A stretch of 64,000 nt of DNA, taken from NCBI GenBank assembly GCA_946185485.1, contig CAMHJQ010000006.1:62001-126000 (forward strand), written 5' to 3'. A program made the translations under genes and the position numbers. The notes below the pieces were generated by a model. The model was not told the DNA's origin. It did no database searches and worked only from the letters and a program-made list of their open reading frames with translations. Numbering within the stretch: the first letter of the stretch is position 1; each line of letters begins with the position of its first letter. This DNA is from an uncultured Prevotellaceae bacterium. Lineage in GTDB: Bacteria > Bacteroidota > Bacteroidia > Bacteroidales > Bacteroidaceae. This document shows positions 33,091 through 43,500 of the stretch, piece by piece.

Positions 33091-34800
33091 TCAATACCTG
33101 TACAATTTGAAATGCTGTATCTGGAACATGCCGACGGGTATGCGGACATGACGGCCTTGATGTGTCTGGTCACCATTAAGATGACGAACCACGTGCTGTT
33201 TGCCGTCGATGATCGTTACCTCCTCGCATTTAGCCAATCCGATGCGCTTGTCGCCTTCCTGCCAGGTGGTTGATGATTCCGCAGGAGAAAAGGTGACTAC
33301 TACACCACTTCCTATGACGAGGTAATCTTCTTTCCCAAGACGAAGGATAATGCAGGCTGTTTCTGGCCATTCTGCATCTTTGGCCCCTGGCTCCCACCCA
33401 AGTGTATAACTGTGCTTGACGGTGAGGCGAATGCCATCGGGAGTGACGATGTCTGCCTCTCGCTGTTCGTTATCCAACAGTACGGCATCCATGTCCTTGG
33501 TACCTTGTCTTTCAAGAATCAATGGCTCTGCTTGACGCAGCAGCTGATACGATGCTACAAGAGGAGATAGCGATGAACCGGCAGACGAGAAGGCATTGAG
33601 CTGGTCGTCCTGCGAGAGATCCATCTGCTTCCAGTCATTGGCATTGGTTGCCATTGTGAGTGGATAGTCCTCGATGCTGAACGGACAGAACCCCATTGCA
33701 CCGTGATGACCAAAAGCATAAAGTGCATACATGGCATCCTTATCCTCCAGTCGTATCTCAGGCACAAAAAGCGGATTGTTGGGCAGATGATATTTTGACA
33801 GCCACGACTTGATGCCCTTGTCGTAAATGTCAACACCCAGCACATCGATGGATGGTGCACCGCAATGCCAGAGGTCAACGAGATGAGCCAAAGGCCCCCC
33901 CGACGGATATTGCCCCGGCTGACGGTCTCGACTGTTGAGGGCTACGTTGACATACATCGGCAGATTGTAAATCTCACGACCAGCCTTGGCTATCTGCTCC
34001 ACGTAGGTGGCGTAAGTCCACGTTTGGAAAATCTCTTCTGTATAGATGTCATCACCAAACAACTCCAACCAGTTGGCATCGGCTTTTGCCTGTGACTGCA
34101 GCTTTGCCTTCAGATAGGGATGCAATGACTTCTGATGTTTCTTTATGTAGTCGGTCAGCTGCTTTGGCACAACGCTCTGGTACATACAGGTGGCATCAGC
34201 TGAATAGTCGCGTGGCACCTCTATCATACCTATCTCATTCTCCACCTGCACCATCACGACCGTTTGCTCCTGGGCATCATGGTCACGCAGATATTGCATG
34301 ATGCGACAGAAGGCACGCTTGTCGGCCTCCAGCACATTCCTGCTCAGCGAAGAGGCTTCCTCCACGGGTTTACCTTCAGGAGTATGGGCACGAGGAAACC
34401 GTTTTACGTCGCGCTTGAACCACTCAGGGGCATAACAGCTCATGGAGTTTTTCCAAGCGCCAAACCACAATAACACAACTTTCAGTTCATTGCACCTCGC
34501 TTCAGTCAGAATGACATCAAGTGAACTCATGTCGAACGTTCCTTCATGGGGCTCTATCAGTTCCCACGACAGGGGAACGAGTACGGTGTTGAGTCCCATC
34601 TTGTGGACATGCGAAAAGGTTCGCTTCACGTCCTCTGGTGTCGAGGCCGACGAGTTGCCCAGTTCGCCACCAATCATCAGCATGGGCTTGTCGTTAGCCA
34701 CAATCCTTGCCGTACTATTGCCACGACGCTCCAAACGAGGCTGACCAGCAAGAAGCAGAGGTAAAATGCTCGCAAAAACTATAATTCCTATTCTCTTCAT
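33091..34800 (-). CDS. Exported GH35-like beta-galactosidase with DUF5597 C-terminus
   Basis: A 569-residue protein with signal peptide 1-18. A TIM barrel (about 30-370) has Glu189 in VQVENEIGM as likely acid/base and Glu348 in FVPEIRLED as likely nucleophile, the GH35/GH42 clan-A arrangement. The C-terminal 180 residues match DUF5597, found on Bacteroidota beta-galactosidase-like enzymes. It should release terminal galactose or a similar residue from a glycan in the periplasm or at the surface. It is divergent from the AraC regulator at 34976, which may control it. The intergenic gap is 175 nt. Confidence 0.85.
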   Translation of the reverse strand: MKRIGIIVFASILPLLLAGQPRLERRGNSTARIVANDKPMLMIGGELGNSSASTPEDVKRTFSHVHKMGLNTVLVPLSWELIEPHEGTFDMSSLDVILTEARCNELKVVLLWFGAWKNSMSCYAPEWFKRDVKRFPRAHTPEGKPVEEASSLSRNVLEADKRAFCRIMQYLRDHDAQEQTVVMVQVENEIGMIEVPRDYSADATCMYQSVVPKQLTDYIKKHQKSLHPYLKAKLQSQAKADANWLELFGDDIYTEEIFQTWTYATYVEQIAKAGREIYNLPMYVNVALNSRDRQPGQYPSGGPLAHLVDLWHCGAPSIDVLGVDIYDKGIKSWLSKYHLPNNPLFVPEIRLEDKDAMYALYAFGHHGAMGFCPFSIEDYPLTMATNANDWKQMDLSQDDQLNAFSSAGSSLSPLVASYQLLRQAEPLILERQGTKDMDAVLLDNEQREADIVTPDGIRLTVKHSYTLGWEPGAKDAEWPETACIILRLGKEDYLVIGSGVVVTFSPAESSTTWQEGDKRIGLAKCEEVTIIDGKQHVVRHLNGDQTHQGRHVRIPVGMFQIQHFKLYRY

Positions 34801-34932
34801 TTTGTTCTAATGATAACTTTGCCAATAAAATCCACTACAAAATTAATAAAAAGTTGATCATACGAACGCCATAGCTTAGTAGTTTTTCGATTTTTTAAGA
34901 TAAAGAACGCCTCTTGTTTAAACAATTATTGC

Positions 34933-34940
34933 TAATTTTG
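34933..34940 (+). promoter_or_regulatory. -7 promoter box of the AraC gene
   Basis: TAATTTTG, about 35 nt before the ATG at 34976. TTG at 34914-34916 is a weak -33 candidate. Confidence 0.5.
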
Positions 34941-34975
34941 GCGCATAAAACGAGAACAGAGTTGAAGGAGCAGAA

Positions 34976-35884
34976 ATGACGCTGGATTTGTACATCAACG
35001 AGGCTAACGACTATGCACGCGACATCCGTGTGCCGCTCCTACATCCCCACGTCGCAATCATCCATTACGACGAGGCGGGCGAGATACGCCATTCGCTGAA
35101 TCGCATCGACTGCTACGGCATCTTCCTACAGCGTGAGTTTCCAGAAAACCTGACCTACGGCATTGGCACCTATCATGAGGGCGACGGCTCGCTAATTGCT
35201 TTTGCCCCAGGTCAGATTGGGGGAAAGCGCGATGACGGCACCAGACGGCAGTATCACGGCTGGGTGCTGCTGTTCGACCCCGTGTTCATCCACGGCACGG
35301 AGATTGAACGACGCATGAAGGACTATCATTTCTTCTCGTACAACAGCAACGAGGCGCTCTTCCTGAATACCGAAGAGAAGGACACTCTGTCGGGGCTGAT
35401 GGCGAACATTCGCAGGGAGTTGCTAGCAACTGATGACGACGATATACAGGACGACATCGTGCGAGACTACATTCTGCTGATTCTGGACTACTGCAATCGT
35501 TTCTATGCCCGCCAGTTTAAGGAGATGACGGCTGCTGGCAGCAGCGACATCCTAGCCCGATTCCAACAGGTGCTTATCGACTACTACGACAAAGGCCGTC
35601 AGCGCATCGAGGGCCTCCCCAGCGTGAAATACTGTGCCAGCGAGCTGTGTCTGTCGCCTGGCTATTTCGGCGACATCGTGCGTGGTGCCTTGGGAGAGAG
35701 TCCGAAAGACTATATCCGAGGTTTCATCATCATGCGTGCCAAAAGTCTTATGCTTGGCGGCATGAGCATCACGCAAGTGTCCGATGCGCTCGGCTTCGAG
35801 TACCCCAACCATTTCACACGCCTGTTCAAGCAGCTCACTGGCCTGACGCCCTCGCAATTCTTCGCCGAACAGCGCAAGAAATAG
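34976..35884 (+). CDS. AraC family transcriptional regulator
   Basis: A 302-residue cytoplasmic regulator. The N-terminal cupin-like half (about 1-160) would bind a ligand. The C-terminal HTH_18 pair (about 195-300) shows YCASELCLSPGYFGDIVRGALGESP and the signature ITQVSDALGFEYPNHFTRLFKQLTGLTPSQF. It is followed after 114 nt by an alpha/beta hydrolase on the same strand and is divergent from the GH35-like gene; either may be its target. AraC-hydrolase neighbours recur in Prevotella and Bacteroides, so the hydrolase is the more likely one. Confidence 0.9.
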   Translation: MTLDLYINEANDYARDIRVPLLHPHVAIIHYDEAGEIRHSLNRIDCYGIFLQREFPENLTYGIGTYHEGDGSLIAFAPGQIGGKRDDGTRRQYHGWVLLFDPVFIHGTEIERRMKDYHFFSYNSNEALFLNTEEKDTLSGLMANIRRELLATDDDDIQDDIVRDYILLILDYCNRFYARQFKEMTAAGSSDILARFQQVLIDYYDKGRQRIEGLPSVKYCASELCLSPGYFGDIVRGALGESPKDYIRGFIIMRAKSLMLGGMSITQVSDALGFEYPNHFTRLFKQLTGLTPSQFFAEQRKK

Positions 35885-35952
35885 GATGGACAATCTTTAT
35901 TTTTGGTAGTTTTTACCGTAATCCGTCTAAGCGGAGTATGGCCAAAACGCCG

Positions 35953-35961
35953 TACCTTTGC
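35953..35961 (+). promoter_or_regulatory. -7 promoter box of the hydrolase gene
   Basis: TACCTTTGC, 37 nt before the ATG at 35999. There is no matching -33 element, as expected if the AraC protein activates it. Confidence 0.6.
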
Positions 35962-35998
35962 ACCCACTTAGAAACTGATTGCAAAAAATGATGACGCT

Positions 35999-37144
35999 AT
36001 GAAACAGTATTTTATGATTTTGACAGTGATGCTATTCACTACGACTGCAATGATGGCGGCTTACACAGACAAGAAACAAACTAAAACAGAAGAGAACATG
36101 ACAAAGCTGGAATTGACGCAGGATTGGGACAAGGTGTTCCCGCTGAGCGAGAAAGTGAACCACCGGAAGGTGACGTTTGAAACACAGTATGGACTGACAC
36201 TGGCGGCTGACCTCTATACCCCGAAAGAAGGTGGAGAAGGCCAGCATCTGCCTGCCATCGCCGTCAGTGGTCCGTTTGGAGCCGTGAAGGAGCAGTCGAG
36301 CGGGCTCTATGCCATGCGGATGGCAGAGCGCGGATTTATGACGCTGGCTTTCGATCCCTCGTACACCGGCGAGAGTAGCGGTGAGCCACGTCGTACAGCA
36401 TCGCCCGACATCAATACCGAGGACTTCATGGCCGCTGTCGATTACCTGTCGAAACAGGAAAATGTGGATGCTGAACGTATTGGTATCATCGGCATCTGCG
36501 GTTGGGGTGGAATTGCCTTCAATGCTGCCGCTGCCGACACACGCATCAAGGCTACTGTTGTCTCGACGATGTACGACATGACCCGCGTCAGTGGCAACGG
36601 CTATTTCGACAGCGAGGACAAGGAAGAGTCGCGCCATGCTGCCCGTGAGGCACTTGCCAAGCAGCGCCTGGCCGACCCGATGGCGATGGCCGGTGGCGTC
36701 GTCGATCCTCTGCCCGACGAGGCTCCTCAGTTCGTGAAGGACTACTACGATTATTACAAGACCGAGCGCGGATATCATGCCCGCAGCGGCAACTCGAACG
36801 ATGGCTGGCGCGTCATCGGCACTCAGGCATACGCCAACTCGCGCTTCCTCTATTACATCAACGAGATTCGCTCTGCCGTCCTCGTGATGCATGGCGAGAA
36901 GGCTCATTCGCGCTACTTCGGTGAGGCAGCCTATAAGTATATGGTAGAGGGCAAGGCTGAGGGTTATAACGTGGTTGGAAAGCCTAATCCCGTGCCTGAA
37001 AATAAGCAGTTGCTTATCATCCCTGGAGCCTCTCATTGTGATCTCTACGACGGTGGATATACGGAGTTGGTTGGTAAGGGCGAGCCAAAGAATATGATTC
37101 CATGGGACAAATTGGAGGAATTCTTCAAGACGAACCTCAAATAG
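35999..37144 (+). CDS. Exported alpha/beta hydrolase of the dienelactone-hydrolase/YcjY type
   Basis: A 381-residue protein with a signal peptide (1-20). It has an alpha/beta-hydrolase fold in which the nucleophile elbow is GICGWG, with Cys167 in place of Ser, as in dienelactone hydrolases. The catalytic His is His346 (PGASHCDLYDG). A lid of about 90 residues lies between. The substrate is unknown; relatives act on lactones or esters. A Met at residue 34 (MTKLELTQDWDKVFP) could serve as a second, cytoplasmic start, so export is likely but not certain. The AraC regulator upstream probably controls it, and a hairpin terminator follows at 37265. Confidence 0.85.
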   Translation: MKQYFMILTVMLFTTTAMMAAYTDKKQTKTEENMTKLELTQDWDKVFPLSEKVNHRKVTFETQYGLTLAADLYTPKEGGEGQHLPAIAVSGPFGAVKEQSSGLYAMRMAERGFMTLAFDPSYTGESSGEPRRTASPDINTEDFMAAVDYLSKQENVDAERIGIIGICGWGGIAFNAAAADTRIKATVVSTMYDMTRVSGNGYFDSEDKEESRHAAREALAKQRLADPMAMAGGVVDPLPDEAPQFVKDYYDYYKTERGYHARSGNSNDGWRVIGTQAYANSRFLYYINEIRSAVLVMHGEKAHSRYFGEAAYKYMVEGKAEGYNVVGKPNPVPENKQLLIIPGASHCDLYDGGYTELVGKGEPKNMIPWDKLEEFFKTNLK

Positions 37145-37264
37145 CCATCTCCCTTATCAGCAATTAGCAGAAATCTACTTTTCCATCCGATACTTTTGGG
37201 ATTGACACCCTTCATGCGGGTGAAAAACTACAACACCTTTTGATAAGTTGAGGAGGCAATAGTA

Positions 37265-37304
37265 AGCCGCCGACACGTTTCTTTTTGAGGCTGTGTCGGC
37301 GGCT
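37265..37304 (+). terminator. Hairpin terminator after the hydrolase
   Basis: AGCCGCCGACAC and GTGTCGGCGGCT form a perfect 12-bp stem around a 16-nt loop, followed by an A/T stretch. Confidence 0.7.
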
Positions 37305-37363
37305 ATATTATTAAACTATTCTAATTTGGAGCGCAAATATACGAAAAGTCGGGGGAATATGAT

Positions 37364-37372
37364 TACCTTTGC
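37364..37372 (+). promoter_or_regulatory. -7 promoter box of the double-nuclease-motif gene
   Basis: TACCTTTGC, about 64 nt before the ATG at 37437. No clear -33 element. Confidence 0.5.
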
Positions 37373-37436
37373 CAATGAAATATGCATCATAAACAAATAA
37401 GATGAAGAGTAGAAGGTTCATAATAGCAGTTCGATA

Positions 37437-39329
37437 ATGTATGGATTGGCAAATTCTGCAAGGACTGTGGTCGACGTGATTATTGATAAAGTAAGAATAT
37501 ATATGGCAAGAAGATTATCATCTGAGCATTTGTCAAAGTACCTCGAAGGAGGCATATATCATGACTTTCTTCTGTATGTGAAGTCAGATAAAGAACTGGC
37601 TTTTGAAATTAGAGTGAAGGATGAAGTGATGATATATTGTCAGAAGAACTTGATCCTAAAAATATCCCATAGAAAACACACTTCTGATAATATCACAATG
37701 CTCAGCCCTCGCTATTATATCAACAGAAAAGATGGTTTGACATTAAACGCACAACTCTCGGAACCGACCGATTTGCAGGATATGGCCAAAGTTAAGCAGT
37801 ATTTTGAAGAAGCCAAAGATCTGTGCAAGAAATACAAGTCGCACGATGAGTTTATAGTTCAGCAGCGGTATAAGTCTGAACATAACTCCTTTTCAGGGAA
37901 ATATCTTGCTATTGATATGGAATGGGCACCGGACCAGGCCAAGATTCCTGTGGAATATCGAGTAGAGAAAACGAAAGTGGATTTGCTCATTGTCAGTAAC
38001 GTACCTGATGAAGAAGGCAAACATGACGTTTATCTTGCTGAGGTTAAATGTGGATTGGGGGCTGTTGATGGCAAGTCAGGCATTGAAGATCATGTGAGAA
38101 TGTCACAGGGGATTATAAACAACGTATATGTCAGACAAGCCCTTCTCCAAGATGTTACGAGTATCATCAAACAGAAAACACAGTTGCATTTGTTTGTAGG
38201 AACGCCTATCAGATACCATTTTTCAGAACGCCCAAAAATCATGTTCATTCTTGCGAACTCTTCAGAATACGACAAACTGAGTTTTGACAGGATTATTAAT
38301 AATTTGGGAGAGGTGGGACATGATATAATGGTAGAGTATATAGAATCCTCCAAGGAAATACAGCCAGCAAAGGCACACTATGGAGGGGATAGCGAATACA
38401 GAAGGTCTTGTCGCCAACATCAGGCTTGGTTTAGAGAAAATATCTTGAAATTAGAAATGGGACGTAACCATTCTACACGTCAAGGTGCTAATGAGACAAA
38501 AGAAGAATTTGAGCATCGGCGCACAACAGAGACCGACATTGCAATCCTTACACCTGCTGATGCCGCACGATTAATGAACTTTGTTCCTGAATACCATGAA
38601 GAGATAAGAAAAGCTCTTTGTGAGGACAGGGGTAAGATTCCTACAGATTTTGGACTGATGGCTAATATGTTGCGAAGTGAGCATGTCCCTTGGAATATAT
38701 TTGTTCCGATGATGACAGACCTGACAGTTGCTGCAAATTGTTTCTCAGATATTCTTCCACATAGAGACATCAAGACAATTCGCAAGTGGAAGATTGAATA
38801 CGCCCCTAATACGATTCAAGACAAGACGGCCTTTGACGTTTATGTTGAATACGAAACATCAAGAGAAGAAGCGGGCGTTATTGGGATAGAAGTGAAATAT
38901 ACCGAAGAAGGTTATAGTGTTGGCAACAAAGAATTTGCAATGATGCAGGATTCGTCATCTGCCTACTCGGTTACTACTCGCAATAGTGAGTGTTTCGTCA
39001 ACAATGACCCTTTGCAGTTCAATAATCCTGATTTCATTCAGTTATGGAGAAATCATATTCTTGGATTGGCTATGTTGCAGCAAGGAAAGGCAGATTATTT
39101 TGACTCACTCACTTTGTATCCGTCAGGAAACGTTCATTTTCATTCTTCTGATAGTCACATAGGAGTTATTGAAGCATACAAAGGGTTGCTGACAGACAAA
39201 GGGAAAGATACATTTCATAGCATCACATACGAAGACTTATTTAAGATTCTAAGTGAACATTATAACAAAAGACGATTCTTGCCATGGCTGAAATATTTAG
39301 AAACAAGATATATCAACACATCACGTTAG
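37437..39329 (+). CDS. Protein with two PD-(D/E)XK-like nuclease motifs
   Basis: A 630-residue protein with two regions that look like PD-(D/E)XK cores. The first (about 150-280) has Asp182 in KVDLLIV and Glu202-x-Lys204 in LAEVKCG. The second (about 440-570) has Asp467 in AFDVYVEY and Glu485-x-Lys487 in GIEVKYTEEGY; it resembles the PGN_0703-like PDDEXK family. A helical linker separates them. No methylase or specificity subunit is adjacent. The A/T-rich codons contrast with the hydrolase upstream, which suggests transfer. A solitary restriction or defence nuclease is the likeliest role, but activity is inferred from motifs only. Confidence 0.6.
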   Translation: MYGLANSARTVVDVIIDKVRIYMARRLSSEHLSKYLEGGIYHDFLLYVKSDKELAFEIRVKDEVMIYCQKNLILKISHRKHTSDNITMLSPRYYINRKDGLTLNAQLSEPTDLQDMAKVKQYFEEAKDLCKKYKSHDEFIVQQRYKSEHNSFSGKYLAIDMEWAPDQAKIPVEYRVEKTKVDLLIVSNVPDEEGKHDVYLAEVKCGLGAVDGKSGIEDHVRMSQGIINNVYVRQALLQDVTSIIKQKTQLHLFVGTPIRYHFSERPKIMFILANSSEYDKLSFDRIINNLGEVGHDIMVEYIESSKEIQPAKAHYGGDSEYRRSCRQHQAWFRENILKLEMGRNHSTRQGANETKEEFEHRRTTETDIAILTPADAARLMNFVPEYHEEIRKALCEDRGKIPTDFGLMANMLRSEHVPWNIFVPMMTDLTVAANCFSDILPHRDIKTIRKWKIEYAPNTIQDKTAFDVYVEYETSREEAGVIGIEVKYTEEGYSVGNKEFAMMQDSSSAYSVTTRNSECFVNNDPLQFNNPDFIQLWRNHILGLAMLQQGKADYFDSLTLYPSGNVHFHSSDSHIGVIEAYKGLLTDKGKDTFHSITYEDLFKILSEHYNKRRFLPWLKYLETRYINTSR

Positions 39330-39374
39330 CATGGAAACGAGGAAACATATGGAAGATACGGGAGAAAGAGATTT

Positions 39375-40349
39375 ATGGACGTGAATAGGATAATAAGGGA
39401 CGCAAAGCCAACGGACATGGCTGCTATTATGCAAGTCATGGAGGCCGCAAAGAAGATTATGCGGCAATCTGGCAATATGCACCAATGGGGAGATGGCTAC
39501 CCGTCTGAGGTAGTCATTACCAATGATATGGAGAAGCATGGCGGTTTTGTCATAGAGGAAAGCGATGGTGAGACCCCATCGACTGGTCGCATTGTTGGCT
39601 ATTTCGCTTTCTTGAATTCCCCTGAGCCTACCTACTCGAAGATATATCATGGTGAGTGGCTGGATGACGTAAAGCCTTATCATGTCATCCACCGTATTGC
39701 CAGTTACCCTGATGTTCACGGCATCTTTAGCGACATCATGGACTTCTGTTTCTCACATGATGCAAACATCCGCATCGATACCCATAAGGATAATCGGATT
39801 ATGCAGTACAACATCGCGAAGCACGGCTTCGCCTATTGTGGTATCATCTATCTTGCCAACGGTGATGAGCGTCTCGCTTATCAGAAATTGAATAATGAGC
39901 TGGTACTTCATCAGAAATCGTTCCATGAGTTGACGGTGGATGAGCTGTACGAACTCCTGAGGGTGCGTAGCGAGGTGTTTGTGGTAGAACAGAACTGCGT
40001 CTATCAGGATATGGACAGAGACGACCAGAAGTCCATCCATCTGTGGCTCACCGATGCTGATAGGGTTGTAGCATTGGCTCGCGTATGTCCTGCCGGTACC
40101 CACATGAAGGAAATATCCATCGGCAGAGTCATCACCACAGTGCGAGGCAAAGGCTATGGTAAACAAATCATGCTTCATGCTATCGATGCTGCCGTTGAAC
40201 ACTTTGGTGCGACCCGCATTGACATTGAGGCACAGGAATATGCCAAAGGCTTCTATGAAAGTGTAGGCTTCAAACAGTCGTCCGATACCTTTATGCTTGA
40301 CGGCATCCCGCACATTAAAATGACTTGGGCAAATATAACAGACAGATAA
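39375..40349 (+). CDS. Double GNAT acetyltransferase (C-terminal half ElaA-like)
   Basis: A 324-residue cytoplasmic protein made of two acetyltransferase folds. Residues 1-165 are a GNAT domain with RIVGYFAF and YPDVHGIFSDIMDFC, diverged in the acetyl-CoA loop. Residues 170-322 match ElaA (RSEVFVVEQNCVYQDMDRDD, SIGRVITTVRGKGYGKQIM), with the intact V-x-R-x-K-G-Y-G-K loop that binds acetyl-CoA. Substrates are unknown. It follows the double-nuclease gene by 45 nt, but base composition is closer to the core genome, so it is probably a resident gene. Confidence 0.85.
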   Translation: MDVNRIIRDAKPTDMAAIMQVMEAAKKIMRQSGNMHQWGDGYPSEVVITNDMEKHGGFVIEESDGETPSTGRIVGYFAFLNSPEPTYSKIYHGEWLDDVKPYHVIHRIASYPDVHGIFSDIMDFCFSHDANIRIDTHKDNRIMQYNIAKHGFAYCGIIYLANGDERLAYQKLNNELVLHQKSFHELTVDELYELLRVRSEVFVVEQNCVYQDMDRDDQKSIHLWLTDADRVVALARVCPAGTHMKEISIGRVITTVRGKGYGKQIMLHAIDAAVEHFGATRIDIEAQEYAKGFYESVGFKQSSDTFMLDGIPHIKMTWANITDR

Positions 40350-40385
40350 CGCGGAATTTAGCAGTATTATGAAACCATTACTGTC

Positions 40386-40475
40386 ATGCAGTACGTCTTT
40401 ATCGTAGCCTTAGAATTTGTCATTGCCTTCACAGGAGTCGCTCTGCTCATCAGGTACTACAACCACAAGGCATAG
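40386..40475 (+). CDS. Possible 29-residue single-helix membrane peptide
   Basis: An ATG at 40386 opens 29 codons (MQYVFIVALEFVIAFTGVA, then LLIRYYNHKA) that would make one membrane helix with a basic tail. It starts 36 nt after the GNAT gene. Size and composition are plausible for a small membrane protein, but nothing else supports it. Confidence 0.35.
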   Translation: MQYVFIVALEFVIAFTGVALLIRYYNHKA

Positions 40476-40518
40476 ATTGGGATATTATCACAAAACTCAA
40501 CTTTCGCAAGTCTAATCG

Positions 40519-43500
40519 TTACCTTTGCCGTATCGGTTTGATAGTAATCACCCGGTCGTAGGCAGCAGGCTTCACCCTGTATTCGTCGAGAACGTAGACG
40601 CACGTGCATCCAACACCGGTAGTGGCGTAATCGAGGTTGAAGGTGTAGCGGTCTTTCTGCGGCTGCAACTGATAGGTGAACTGGCTCTTTGTCAGGTTAT
40701 CGGTCGTGAACGGATAAGCATTGAAGTTGAAGGGCTCGTTCATGGATATCTGAACGCCGTTGCCGTCCTTGTCTGAGAGTTGTACGTAGCGGTTGTCAGT
40801 ACGCAGGGCATGATCCTGAGGCAACAGATAGGGTTCGTACATCTGAGCCACCGTCTTGTTCCAGACGCCCACTTGATAGCCAGTCTTACGATCGGGGTAA
40901 TTCTCCTCCGGACCACGTCCGTACCATGTAATCTGGTCGAACTCATTGGCTATGGTGGTAGTGAAGCCGATGCGAGGAAGCATCTCGGGCAGACGTCCCT
41001 GCGGACTCATGTGATTCTCAATCCTGACCGTGCCGTCATCGAAGAAATGATAGGTGTAGTCGAGTGTGAATCCTGCCAACTGTACCCCCTGGATATATAG
41101 GTCAAGGGCTCCATACGACGAAGCACCGACCTGTACCAGCTGACTGACGGTTACTGTTGTACCATGCTGACTGCGTTGGAGACGCACTTCGGCAGGACGG
41201 ATGCGCAATTGGTTCACGCCCTTTGAGTACCACAGGGTGGAAACCATGTTGCCATAGCCTTCGGCATAGCCTCCATTCACACGGAAGGCATCCCATGAGT
41301 CGAACTCGTTGGCCAGCGGAGCACGCCACAGGTTAAAACTGAGTGGTGACTTGAGCACTTGTTGGCCTCCGACCTCAATTTGTTCAAGATTGCCTGTTTC
41401 CTTGCTGATGACATAGCAGAAACCATTACCGCTAATCTTGATCTGCTGGTCATCTTCCTGTGAACTGATGGTTTCAGATGTGAGCAGTGGTTCATGGGCG
41501 GGCAAGTTCCACGACGTGAGTTCCAGTTGATCCCACGCTACTTCATGTCCAGCCTTGGCCCAAGTTTCATCATGTTTCAATGCAGAGGTAATGGTCACAC
41601 GATATTCCTTTCCAGCCACGATGGCAGGTTTGTGGTATGGGATGGTGACTGTCTGTTTCTGCTGCGGTGCTACGGAGAACTGTATGTCACCCTCTTCCAA
41701 CACCTCGCCGTCGGCCGTCAAGGTCCAGTGTGAAGCGTACTGCGAGAGGTCGGTGAAGAACAGGCGGTTGGTTACCTCTGCCTCGCCCGTGTCGGCATTG
41801 AGCAGTCGGATGCTGACAGGTTGGGTGGTCCACTTCATCTGCTTCATCTCTGGCTGCACAGTGCGGTCGGGCCAGATGCTGCCGTAGGTTCGCATGTTGC
41901 CGCCGATGGTATAGAAGGTGCCCATATCCGATTGTGCGCTTTTGTTGCCATTACCATCGAATGTAAGGTAAAGTACGGCATCCTTGGCATCGCCTTCCCC
42001 GTCAGCGATACATTTGTTATAGATGGCCACATTGTCCATCTCGGCATCAGCGGTGTAGATGGTCTGAGGATCTTGGGCATGATTGCCGGCAAAGCGGCCG
42101 ATGTTGATGGGATAAGGGAAGTTGCTCAGCATACCGCGTTCACCACCTCCTCTGTTGCCGCGTCGGTTGTTGGCAGGCTCAGTGGCTGTGGTCGTTTCCG
42201 TGCCTTTCAGCTGTCCGTCGATGAAGAGTTTCATCTCTTGACCATTCCACGAAGCCGTTACGTGATGCCAGTTGCCTGTCCAATTCTCAGGCAGGTCGAC
42301 ATCGAGTGTATGCTTCACGCCTGAGTGCAGATAGAACTGCAGTTTCGTGCTGCCTTTCTGTACGACGCCGAATTGCGTGTTACCTTTTGTAATATAAGGT
42401 GCACCCTCGAAAAGGCCGCTCAGCTTGCCTGGCTTCACGTCGAAGCTGATGGTCAGTCCCTTACCTGAGAGTTCGACGTTCTGACTGCGATAGACTTCCA
42501 CCCATTCGTCATGACCGTTGAGATGCAGCACACCTTTCTCCACTTTGGCATTACCCATCAGGTGGACGGGGGTGTTATAGGGTGAACTGTCAGTCAGCGG
42601 ACGGATATGTTCTGTGAGACCTGGGTTTACAAAATCCCAGATGGCACCACCCATCAGTCGCGGATGACGACGGATGACATTCCAGTATTCATCCAATCCA
42701 CCGCCGGCATTACCTGCCACGGACAGATATTCGTCCATGAAAGACGGGCGAGGGTCTGCCTCCTCAGGCACCAACGCTGTGTTCATTTCCAACTCGTAAG
42801 GGGTGGGATAGCGCGGCCCGATGATTTCCTCGCCAGGATGGGCATAGGCATTGCCGCCATACATGAAATAACGGGTGGGGTCGAGCCGTTTGCCCTCTTT
42901 TACGACTTCAGTAATCAGCGGCCCTTCACCGCTCTCGTTGCCAGCACTCCAAAAGAGCACGCAGGCATGATTGCGGTCACGTAGTACCATCTTCTGTACA
43001 CGCTCCAGATACATTTCGCGGAATCGCTGGTCGTTCGAGACAAATTCCGTTGCATGGGCTTCGGTGCCAGCCTCGTCGATGATGTAGAGACCATATTCGT
43101 CGGCCAGTTCCAGGTACTTGTTGACAGGCGGATAGTGTGACGTTCGTACAGCGTTGAAGTTATGCTGTTTCAGTATCTCCATGTCCTTGCGGATGGTTTC
43201 CTCGTTCATGGCATGCCCCAGTTCAGGGTGCTGCATGTGGCTATTGATGGCATTCACCTTGATAGGCTGGCCGTTCAGATAGAACGTCTGATGGCGAATC
43301 TCCGTCTCTTTGAATCCCATCTTGCTTGTTATCTCCTGCATCACAGAGCCTGCTTCATTCAGCAGTTCCAGTTTCAGATGATAGAGAACAGGGGTTTCGC
43401 TAGTCCACTTGTCGGGGTTGGTGATCAGCGACGAGAGTTCTACCGACTTCTTTCCCTTACCATTCAAAGCAAAACGGTCGGACAGCATTTCTTTTACTTG

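Noticed and set aside
33001..33273. 90-codon plus-strand frame overlapping the end of the GH35-like gene
   Set aside because: Mostly antisense to the GH35-like coding region and has no family match.
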